A stretch of DNA of 10,176 nt. It comes from Actinomycetes bacterium. Its GTDB lineage: Bacteria; Actinomycetota; Acidimicrobiia; Acidimicrobiales; Palsa-688. Position numbers and translations under genes: made by a program. The notes under the pieces are model-generated. The model was not told the DNA's origin, searched no databases, and saw only the letters and a list, made by a program, of their open reading frames with translations. Shown here in pieces: positions 1 to 5,829 of this stretch (positions within the stretch are counted from its first letter, which is position 1; every line of letters begins with the position of its first letter). The stretch is from assembly GCA_021827225.1 (NCBI GenBank), contig JAKAXG010000091.1, positions 1 through 10,176 of the forward strand, given 5' to 3'.

Positions 1-641
1 TGGTCCGCTACAGAGCGAAGCTGACCGCACTTCGCACTTCGGCCAAGGCCCAGGTCCACGCGGTGATGGCCAAGGTGTGGATCTTGCCCGTCTTTCCGGA
101 CATGTTCAGTGTGCAGGGGCACAAGGCCCTCGATGAGATGGACTTCCCCGGACCTTACGGGTTGCGGGTCGAGTCGCTGCGGGATCTGCTGGAGATCTAC
201 GACCGGGAACTGGCTCTGGTCGAGAGGGAGTTGCACAAGGAGCTGAAGGACCACGCCGGCTATCGGGCCATCCAGACCTTGCACGGGGTCGGGCCGATCA
301 CCGCGGCGATCTTGGTGGCCGAGATCGGAGACATCAGTCGCTTTCCCTCCGCCCGCCACCTCTGCTCGTGGGCCGGGATGACCCCGAGCCTGCACGAGTC
401 CGATACCAAGTCCCGCCGCGGTCACATCACCAAACAGGGATCGATGATCGTCAGATGGGCGGTCGTCGAGGCGGTCGCCCGCTACCACGGCGGAGACGCC
501 ATCGCACCGACGTTCCGTCGCATCGCCGAGCGACGCGGGCAGATGATCGCCCGGGTCGCGGCGGCAAGAAAACTGCTCACCCTGGTCTTCTACGGGCTGC
601 GAGACGGCGAGATCCGCTGCCTGTATCGGGAGGCCGCTTGA
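1..641 (+). mobile_element. IS110-family insertion sequence, partial
   Basis: The left edge of the window lies inside an IS110-family element, recognised only through its transposase. These elements usually lack terminal inverted repeats and make no target duplication, so I cannot fix the right end. It lies somewhere after the transposase stop at 641, within the gene-free stretch that follows. The gene remnants just downstream suggest this is a site of past rearrangement. Confidence 0.75.
3..641 (+). CDS. IS110-family transposase, C-terminal part
   Basis: This is a DEDD-type transposase of the IS110/IS116/IS902 family, which moves its element as a circular intermediate guided, in studied members, by an element-encoded RNA. 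The reading frame is open at the window's left edge, so the N-terminal RuvC-like DEDD domain lies outside and the GTG at 63 is not the true start. Visible are the coiled linker (about 140-270) and the C-terminal Transposase_20 domain: a helix-hairpin-helix-like HGVGPITAAILVAEIGD (284-334), then WAGMTP and a Ser codon at 399-401 in HESDTKSRRG. That Ser sits where the family's conserved catalytic serine lies. RGHITKQGS then matches the family's basic G-ItK-G motif. The frame is intact to its TGA, with no sign of decay in the visible part. Family assignment is firm. Whether the whole gene is active cannot be judged here. Confidence 0.93.
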   Translation, partial: VRYRAKLTALRTSAKAQVHAVMAKVWILPVFPDMFSVQGHKALDEMDFPGPYGLRVESLRDLLEIYDRELALVERELHKELKDHAGYRAIQTLHGVGPITAAILVAEIGDISRFPSARHLCSWAGMTPSLHESDTKSRRGHITKQGSMIVRWAVVEAVARYHGGDAIAPTFRRIAERRGQMIARVAAARKLLTLVFYGLRDGEIRCLYREAA

Positions 642-1111
642 GCAAGCTCGGACACAGCCAAGACGCGAGCTCGACTATCGCCGTGGCCCCCACCGAGGTG
701 GCGAGGCCGTCTAGCTGAATGAGCCCGTCTGGCTGTGGCCGGAACACACCATGCGAACCAGCGCGAAGAAATGGCCGGTCGCCGAGCACCTCGGTCGCCC
801 AGCTCAGCATGAGCGCAATGGTGAAGGTCCGCTGTGTCCACCCCACAGGAGGCAGCCAAGGACCGCCACGGCGGTCCTGACCCCGATTGTGGCTGGCGAC
901 AACTGAACCGCGGGGGCCCTCAAGGCTTCCCCTACGGGCGGCCCCCACGTGGCCGGCCTTGACCGCCCCCTTCCACAGCTGAACGATTCCGCGGGATCGT
1001 CCGGCGTGGCTCACGCGCGCTCCGACACCGACAATCTTCCCCTGCAGCCCCCCAAAATCGACTTCGACTCCGTCGAAGACCCTTTACACGAGGCGCTTCT
1101 TCAGATACGGC
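642..1111. other. Gene-free stretch with hairpins, between transposase and CDF remnant
   Basis: I recognise no gene in these 470 bases. They hold several inverted repeats: CCACC/GGTGG at 690-701, a perfect 8-base GGACCGCC/GGCGGTCC at 860-877 with a 2-base centre, and GGGGGCC/GGCCCCC at 912-918 and 940-946. Part must be the right non-coding end of the IS110 element, and the remainder is old flanking DNA. A minus-strand frame (577-1014) stays open and has fairly G/C-rich third positions around 645-850, but its product resembles nothing I know, and antisense frames in GC-rich DNA often look like this. Confidence 0.5.
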
Positions 1112-1705
1112 GATTTGTGGGTGGCGCTGCTTGTGCTGGCCGGCTCCATGGGATTCGAGCTCTACTCGCTGGTGACGGCGGTCCACCAGTCGAAGCGGGA
1201 CCGGAACAGTCGCAGCTGGTGGACCTACATCCGCGACTCGCGGACGCCGGAGTTGCCCGTCGTGCTGCTCGAGGACACCGGCGCTCTGTGTGGGCTGCTG
1301 ATCGCCATGAGCGGAATCGTCCTGGCCCACTTCACCGGCAACGCCCGGTGGGACGCCGCCGGCAGTTTGGCCATCGGGACACTGCTGATCGTCATCGCCG
1401 GGATTCTGGCCGTGGAGCTGAAGAGCCTGCTGATAGGCGAGTCGGCGGGATCCGAGAAGCGGCAGGCAATCCTCGATGCGATGACGGGCTCACCTTCGGT
1501 TGTGCGACTGATCCATCTTCGGACCGAGCACATCGGCCCAGAAGAGCTACTCGTCGGGGCGAAGCTGCAGTTCGACGTATCCCTCTCGATCGATCAACTG
1601 GCTGGCGTTATCGACGAGGTGGAACGGCGGGTCCGAGCCGCCGTCCCCGAAGCCCGGCTGATATACATCGAGCCGGACATCGCTCGCGAAGCTCCTACGC
1701 CCTGA
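1112..1705 (+). pseudogene. Cation diffusion facilitator transporter, N-terminally truncated
   Basis: Intact cation diffusion facilitators export divalent metals (Zn, Fe, Co, Mn) through six membrane helices and a cytoplasmic C-terminal domain. About 197 residues remain here, against roughly 300 in the family. Visible in order are a helix matching TM4 (LWVALLVLAGSMGFELYSL, from about 1115), the GSRSWW-type loop seen here as NSRSWWTYIRDSRTPELPVV, TM5 with LLEDTGALCG (an acidic pair where metal ligands lie), TM6 with WDAAGSLAIGTLL, the ELKSLLIGESA motif, and the C-terminal domain with IHLRTEHIGPEELLVGAKL and IYIEPD. TM1-TM3, including the first metal-binding motif, are absent. Upstream codons in this frame give a Pro/Ser/Thr-rich stretch unlike the family. 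A TTG at 1115 could serve as start, but the product would lack half its transport site. I treat it as a remnant left by a rearrangement. Confidence 0.82.
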
Positions 1706-1952
1706 GGCGAGCTTCTGGACCCCAGTATCCCTGGGCTCCTTTCATCCCCGTCTTCTCGAGACGAATCGGGACCGACAAGGTTCGGGATGCTGTGGGGCCC
1801 TGCCAGACGCAAGATGACGCAGTACGCCGGCTCTGGGGCGGCGCCCCCCGATGACGGTTGTACCGGTCGGCTGGAAGCAGGCTCGAGGAGGGTGTGGTCT
1901 CTTCGGCTCTTCCGAGATGGACGTCATTGCGCCGGCCCGTGCCATCCTCGGG
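1706..1952. other. Non-coding gap between two convergent gene remnants
   Basis: No gene is recognised. Two short hairpins lie here: CCCAG/CTGGG at 1721-1735 with a 5-base loop, 16 bases after the CDF stop, and GGGGC/GCCCC at 1835-1847 with a 3-base loop. They may be old terminators of the two convergent genes. Neither is followed by a T-run. Confidence 0.4.
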
Positions 1953-2348
1953 TCAGCGCGGTTTGGTTCCCACTGAGCAACGCGCCAGGCCCGGAACCCG
2001 TACCTGGCCGTCGGTCTCGAAGGCGCTTGCTGTCGCGATGACCTTCTCCCGTATCCGAGCCCGCGCCGGCTCGTCGATCTGCTGAAGCGCCGCAGCCACG
2101 AGGGAGACGTGCTCGCTCATCACCTCCCAATAGAGCTCTGCCGTCGGCGTCACGAGAGCGACGTCGACATCCCACTCGGCGATCTCTCCCAACCCCGCTC
2201 CCTCATACAGCGCACTGACATGTCCCATGGCAGCGCAGCGATACATACTCGGCCCGTCCGGGTCAGGTGGCGCCATCACCACCTCGGTGGCGATGACCTG
2301 CATGGGGATCGTGGTCCACGGATTCTGCTCAGGCCTTACCCAGACCGA
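1953..2348 (-). pseudogene. SAM-dependent methyltransferase, C-terminal half only
   Basis: The minus strand here encodes about 131 residues that match the C-terminal half of UbiE-like class I methyltransferases (about 270 residues when whole). It begins at VWVRPEQNPW, the strand-5 region of such enzymes, and continues with PDPDGPSMYRC, a LYEGAGLGEI segment, a helix pair, and the usual ending, here FETDGQVRVPGLARCSVGTKP. The SAM-binding half, with the glycine-rich E/DxGxGxG motif, is missing. Upstream of 2348 the frame stays open to 2663, but only as the antisense of the aldolase and decarboxylase-family genes, with no methyltransferase features. Without the cofactor site the fragment cannot be an active methyltransferase. 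It abuts the aldolase remnant on the other strand, so one event probably cut both. Confidence 0.8.
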
Positions 2349-2351
2349 CGC

Positions 2352-2528
2352 GCCAACCACGGACTCCTCGTTTTCGGTGCCGATCCCATGGCCGCCGCCC
2401 ACCTCGTCGTCGCCGTCGAAGAAACCGCCGAAGCGGAGCTCGCCGCCCGGGCCATCGGCGGAGCGGTCGACTTCCCCGAGGGCGCCCTCGAAGCGGTCCG
2501 GGCGTCGATGGCCCGGGCACGCGGATGA
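2352..2528 (+). pseudogene. Class II aldolase/adducin-family protein, last 58 residues only
   Basis: The frame reads ANHGLLVFGADPMAAAHLVV, then an Ala/Glu-rich helix, then AIGGAVDFPEGALEAVRASM. This is the C-terminal signature of class II aldolase/adducin proteins (about 200-260 residues). Their NHG histidine is the last of the zinc ligands (His155 in fuculose-phosphate aldolase). The remaining ligands and the whole N-terminal domain are missing. Upstream the frame continues only as the antisense of the methyltransferase remnant. The stop overlaps the next gene's ATG as ATGA, so the two were translationally coupled before the break. The family includes sugar-phosphate aldolases and also decarboxylases of ring-cleavage pathways. 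The fragment does not say which. Confidence 0.78.
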
Positions 2529-2911
2529 GCCCGCCCAGCGGCCCCGAGCGTGCCGAGGCCATCCGGGACCGCTACCGGAAGGCCTTCGGCACTGTGCCAC
2601 CCGGCATCGACCAGCGAATCGCGCTGGCCCAGGCCACCGGGCGTCTCGACGCCGTCGAGACAATCGAGGAACTGCGCCGGGTTCTTCTCGCCGAGAACCC
2701 TCTCGACCCCAGAACCCAGCAACTCGTGCACTTCGCGCAGCTCGTCGCCTTGGGCCGAGAAGACCCGGCCCGCCTTCACGCCCGAGGAGCCCTTCACGCC
2801 GGGGCCAGCATCACCGACCTGCTTGGCGTCGCCGAGACGTCCCTCGTCACCGCCGGCATGCCCGCCTACGCCCTCGCCGTCGCTATCATCGCCGGTCTCA
2901 ACGCCGAGTGA
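2525..2911 (+). CDS. Carboxymuconolactone decarboxylase (CMD)-family protein
   Basis: This 128-residue protein has the all-helical CMD/AhpD fold. The core is LDPRTQQLVHFAQLVALGRE (60-79), where CMD proteins carry the conserved LDxKTRELI-type helix. It is followed by LHARGALHAGASITDLLGV (84-102), with the retained His85, and ETSLVTAGMPAYALAVA (104-120), matching the family's VLxTAxxxGxPA helix. There is no cysteine anywhere, so it cannot be an AhpD-type peroxidase, which needs CxxC. It fits the decarboxylase/lactonase-like branch, whose members act on carboxymuconolactones and related acids. The ATG lies in ATGA with the aldolase remnant. Loss of that partner leaves the gene without an obvious promoter of its own. 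Substrate is unknown, the family call is good, and the gene is intact. Confidence 0.83.
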   Translation: MSPPSGPERAEAIRDRYRKAFGTVPPGIDQRIALAQATGRLDAVETIEELRRVLLAENPLDPRTQQLVHFAQLVALGREDPARLHARGALHAGASITDLLGVAETSLVTAGMPAYALAVAIIAGLNAE

Positions 2912-2980
2912 GCGGCCACCCTTGGTCCCGAAGAGTTGCGGAGCCTGGACGCTCAGAGCCTGTATCGCCGGGGGGCTGTG

Positions 2981-3007
2981 CGGGCTGGCGGTCCGTCCGC
3001 CCGCCCG
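2981..3007. terminator. GC-rich hairpin between convergent genes
   Basis: CGGGC-T-GGCGG (2981-2991), a TCCGT loop and CCGCC-C-GCCCG (2997-3007) form a 10-pair stem with one T/C mismatch. It lies between the CMD-family gene stop (2911) and the LLM oxidoreductase stop (3012-3014 on the minus strand), so it can serve both directions. No T-run follows on either side, as is common for terminators in high-GC actinobacteria. Confidence 0.6.
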
Positions 3008-3011
3008 GTCT

Positions 3012-4007
3012 TCAGCCTCGGCCCGTCGCCGCCGCGTACATGGTCTCCAGCTCGTGGCGGATATCGGGGCCGCACGGCTGGAAGACCACTTCGGTGACCC
3101 CCCGCTCTGCGAGCTCGTCGATGCGGACCTTCACCTCGTCGGCCGTCCCGGTGACCGTGGTGGAGGGCAGGAGCGTGCCGCCGGTGACCGCCCAGGCTGC
3201 TTCGTCGGCCTCGTTGAGGTGGATGCAGTGTCCGGTGTGCACGGCGATGTGCCGCTCGTCCGGGTTGCGCTTGTCGATCACCTGCAGCCACTCGTTGCCG
3301 CCCGGGATGTCGGCGACGGCCTCCCGTCCGTAGAGCTCGTAGGTGGCGTGATATGCCAGGGCGCCTCCGGGTCCGGCGGCGGCCCGCACCCGGTCGGAGC
3401 CGGGATCTTCGCCGGCTCCGAGGACGGTGCCCCAGAACAGGTAGGCCACCCAGTCGAAAGTGTCCGGCTCGAGACCCTCGATGGTGGTGGTGGCGAACAG
3501 GCCGTCGTAGCGGCTGGCCACCTCCCGGCCCTTCGGCCCGAGAGCCCCGACCAGCACCGGTACCTGGACCGGTCGCGCCGGTGCGCTGCCGTCGGGGTGC
3601 AGCATCTGCATCCGGGCGCCCTCCCACTCCACGACGTCGCCGCGCAGCAGGCCGCGGAAAGCCGCGATGTAGGCGGCCATGAACGACCACGGGATGGCCC
3701 TGTAGCCCATGGCCCGCCGCCCTGTGAATCCGGTTCCGAAGGCGACCGCTACCCGGCCCGGGGCCAGTCCGGCCAGCGTGGCGGTGGCCGCGGCATTGGT
3801 CATCGGGTGGCGCAGCGTGGGGATGAGGACCCCCGGCCCCAGCCCGATCCTCGAGGTGCGCTGCGCGGCCATCGTCAACGTCATCCAGACGTCGGGGCTC
3901 TGCTGGGGAGTGTCGTAGAGCCATGCCCGTTCGTAGCCGACGTCCTCCGCGACCCGGATGTCCTCGGGCGAAGACATCGTGGTGGGGAAGGCGCAAGAGA
4001 CCCTCAT
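3012..4007 (-). CDS. LLM-class flavin/F420-dependent oxidoreductase
   Basis: This 331-residue protein is of the luciferase-like monooxygenase (TIM-barrel) family, in the group that often uses coenzyme F420 or FMN to oxidise or reduce small organic substrates. Visible are the N-terminal barrel strands (VSCAFPTT, then EDVGYERAWLYDTP at 21-34), the segment TSRIGLGPGVLIPTLRHPM (51-69), LAGLAPGRVAVAFGTGF (78-94) and VPVLVGALGPKGREVASRYDGL (149-170), which shapes the cofactor phosphate site. A C-terminal stretch, GVTEVVFQPCGPD, closes the barrel. The length is normal. The start is supported by AGGAGG at 4014-4019, 6 bases upstream. It is the last gene of the minus-strand run, 82 bases after the Baeyer-Villiger monooxygenase. 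It may oxidise the alcohol or aldehyde before or after that step, but this rests on position only. Choice between F420 and FMN is not settled by sequence. Confidence 0.88.
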   Translation of the reverse strand: MRVSCAFPTTMSSPEDIRVAEDVGYERAWLYDTPQQSPDVWMTLTMAAQRTSRIGLGPGVLIPTLRHPMTNAAATATLAGLAPGRVAVAFGTGFTGRRAMGYRAIPWSFMAAYIAAFRGLLRGDVVEWEGARMQMLHPDGSAPARPVQVPVLVGALGPKGREVASRYDGLFATTTIEGLEPDTFDWVAYLFWGTVLGAGEDPGSDRVRAAAGPGGALAYHATYELYGREAVADIPGGNEWLQVIDKRNPDERHIAVHTGHCIHLNEADEAAWAVTGGTLLPSTTVTGTADEVKVRIDELAERGVTEVVFQPCGPDIRHELETMYAAATGRG

Positions 4008-4013
4008 CGTCGA

Positions 4014-4019
4014 CCTCCT
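4014..4019 (-). promoter_or_regulatory. Shine-Dalgarno site of the LLM oxidoreductase
   Basis: A full AGGAGG on the minus strand, 6 bases before the ATG at 4007, fixes that start. It suggests strong independent translation despite the gene's last place in the run. Confidence 0.8.
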
Positions 4020-4033
4020 GGTCGCGTCGGCCT

Positions 4034-4081
4034 GGCGGACCGGACGTTACTACCGTCGCTGCAGGAAGGGAGCCGTCCGCC
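4034..4081. repeat. Nested inverted repeat between monooxygenase and LLM genes
   Basis: GGCGGAC (4034-4040) is the reverse complement of GTCCGCC (4075-4081). Inside it GACG (4043-4046) can pair with CGTC (4054-4057). Together they fill most of the 82-base gap between the two genes. It could trim or stabilise the transcript, but with a 34-base loop it may also be chance in such GC-rich sequence. Confidence 0.3.
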
Positions 4082-4089
4082 GGGGGGCG

Positions 4090-5721
4090 TCAACTCATGA
4101 CGATGCCGGCGTAGTCCCGCTCGGCCACGTCGGTGATCCTGGCCCGGTACTTGGGCGTGCCGCCGTTGTAGACGAGGTAGCGGATGGTGCCCTTCTCGTG
4201 GCCTTCGACGTTGGAGTTGTAGCCGGTGAACCACCCCTGTGCCTTACGCATCAGCATGACGGCGTACATCCTCTTCACCTCCTCGGTCCACTCCGACTCC
4301 GCTTCGGGGGTGGCCTCCTCCCGGGTGTAGCCGTGCTTCCACATGTGCTGCATGAGGTCGGTGACCCAGTCCACCCCGAGCTCGATCCCCCGGGGAAAGT
4401 TGGTCGAGGCCGACGCACCCTGCGGACCGGTCGGCATGAACATGTTCGGGAACCCACTTGTCTGCATCCCGAGGTAGGTGGACGGCCCGTCCTTCCACTT
4501 GTCGCGCAGCTTGCGGCCGGCCACCCCCTGGATGTCGATTCGGTCGTACGCCCCGGTTACGGCGTCGAAACCGGTGGCGTAGATGATGATGTCGAACTGG
4601 TATTCCCGCTCGGTGGTGCGTATCCCCTTGGGCGTGATGCGCTCGATCGGGGTCTCCCTGAGGTCGACCAGGTGCACGTTGTCCCGGTTGTAGGCCTCGT
4701 AGTACCTCGTCTCGAGCGGTACCCGCTGGACCCCGAATCCGTGATCCTTGGGGATCAGCTTCTCGGCCACGACGGGATCGTGCACCCGCGACCGAATCTT
4801 GTCGGCGATGAACTCGGAGAACTCGGCGTTGGCCTCCTCGTCCATGAAGATGTCCCGGAAGTTGGCCAGCCAGATCCCGAATCCCGGCTCCCCGTAGAGC
4901 TTCTCCCACTTCGCCAAGCGCTCCTCGCGGGGAACCTCGAAGAACGGTCTGCGATCCGGCTCGTGGAGGAAGCCGCCCGGCGTCCGGGCGCAAACGGCGA
5001 AGATCTCGTCGTAGCGGGCCTTGATGTCCGCCATCTCCTCGGGTGTGATCTCGGCGTTGTGCAGCGGGGCACACCAGTTCGGACGCCGCTGGAACACGGT
5101 GAGGTCGCCCACCTTGTCGGCGATCTCCCCGATGACCTGGACCCCGGTGGCGCCCGTGCCGATCACCGCGACCCGCTTCCCGCTCAGCTCGACACCCTCC
5201 TCCGGCCAGTTGTAGGTGTGGAAGGACTGGCCCTCGAAGCTGTCCAGCCCCTCGTAGCGGGGGAGCGTGGGCGCCGACAGCAGCCCCACGGCCAGAACGA
5301 GGAAACGACAGGTGAGCTCCCGGCCGTCGCTCAGGTGCAGGGTCCAGACCGAGGCGTCCTCGTCGAAAACCGCCGATTCCAGCGTGAGGTCGAACTGCAT
5401 GTACTGGCGGAGGTCGAACTTGTCCACCACGTATCGCAGGTACCGGAGGTTCTCCGGCTGCCCCGAGAACCGCTCCTTCCAGTCCCACTCCTGCAGCAGC
5501 TCCTTGGAGAACGAGTAGCCGTAGGAGATGCTCTCGGAGTCGAAGCGGGCTCCCGGATAGCGGTTCCAGTACCAGGTGCCCCCGACGTCCGACCCGGCTT
5601 CGATCAGCGTGGTGCTCACCCCCAGCTCCACCAGCCTGTAGAGCTGGTAGACGCCGCACACGCCGGCGCCGACGACTATCGCCTCGAACTGCGGCTCCGG
5701 GCCCACATTGCCGTCGGCCAT
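4090..5721 (-). CDS. Type I Baeyer-Villiger monooxygenase (FAD/NADPH)
   Basis: The enzyme inserts one oxygen atom of O2 next to a ketone carbonyl, giving an ester or lactone, with NADPH and FAD. The 543-residue length is typical of the cyclohexanone/phenylacetone monooxygenase group. Seen in order: FAD-binding GAGVCG (18-23); the long fingerprint GGTWYWNRYPGARFD (47-61); the Baeyer-Villiger signature FxGxxxHTxxWP as FEGQSFHTYNWP (162-173); NADPH-binding GTGATG (188-193); an Arg at about 333 in VQRVPLETRYYEAYNRDNV, aligning with the catalytic Arg of cyclohexanone monooxygenase; and ATGFD (382-386). All key motifs are present, so it should be active. The ATG at 5721 has AGGGGAG (5728-5734) 6 bases upstream. 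It stands between a patatin-like hydrolase and an LLM oxidoreductase, which suits a ketone-degrading route. The substrate cannot be read from sequence. Confidence 0.95.
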   Translation of the reverse strand: MADGNVGPEPQFEAIVVGAGVCGVYQLYRLVELGVSTTLIEAGSDVGGTWYWNRYPGARFDSESISYGYSFSKELLQEWDWKERFSGQPENLRYLRYVVDKFDLRQYMQFDLTLESAVFDEDASVWTLHLSDGRELTCRFLVLAVGLLSAPTLPRYEGLDSFEGQSFHTYNWPEEGVELSGKRVAVIGTGATGVQVIGEIADKVGDLTVFQRRPNWCAPLHNAEITPEEMADIKARYDEIFAVCARTPGGFLHEPDRRPFFEVPREERLAKWEKLYGEPGFGIWLANFRDIFMDEEANAEFSEFIADKIRSRVHDPVVAEKLIPKDHGFGVQRVPLETRYYEAYNRDNVHLVDLRETPIERITPKGIRTTEREYQFDIIIYATGFDAVTGAYDRIDIQGVAGRKLRDKWKDGPSTYLGMQTSGFPNMFMPTGPQGASASTNFPRGIELGVDWVTDLMQHMWKHGYTREEATPEAESEWTEEVKRMYAVMLMRKAQGWFTGYNSNVEGHEKGTIRYLVYNGGTPKYRARITDVAERDYAGIVMS

Positions 5722-5727
5722 ATGACA

Positions 5728-5734
5728 CTCCCCT
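5728..5734 (-). promoter_or_regulatory. Shine-Dalgarno site of the Baeyer-Villiger monooxygenase
   Basis: AGGGGAG on the minus strand lies 6 bases before the ATG at 5721 and decides that start over another ATG at 5728, which belongs to a different frame. Confidence 0.75.
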
Positions 5735-5788
5735 CTGGCAACTCTCGTGGCACCGGCGCTACCGAACCACGCCTGAATTCAACTCGCC

Positions 5789-5803
5789 GCCCCGCTCCGG
5801 GGC
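5789..5803. terminator. Intercistronic hairpin after the patatin gene
   Basis: GCCCCG-CTC-CGGGGC forms a perfect 6-pair stem with a 3-base loop, 26 bases past the patatin stop on the minus strand, inside the 108-base gap before the monooxygenase. It lacks a T-run. It could be a weak terminator, making the monooxygenase and LLM genes a partly separate unit, or an mRNA processing or stability hairpin. Confidence 0.4.
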
Positions 5804-5829
5804 AACCGGGCGCCTGGACGTCGCCGCGG

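Noticed and set aside
577..1014. A 145-codon minus-strand frame behind the transposase with fairly G/C-rich third positions in its middle
   Set aside because: It overlaps the transposase end, matches no family I know, and the plus-strand frame there has similar third-position bias, so I do not call it a gene.
642..1111. tRNA, CRISPR or attachment-site content in the gene-free stretch
   Set aside because: No cloverleaf, no evenly spaced repeats and no tRNA 3' end were seen, only isolated short stems.
949..1854. A 301-codon plus-strand frame over the CDF remnant
   Set aside because: It is a shifted frame of the CDF sequence, rich in Arg and Asp, with no transporter helices.
2349..2663. Upstream extension of the methyltransferase frame to a possible start at 2663
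   Set aside because: This part is the antisense of the aldolase and CMD-family genes. It is Arg/Gly-rich and lacks the SAM-binding motif.
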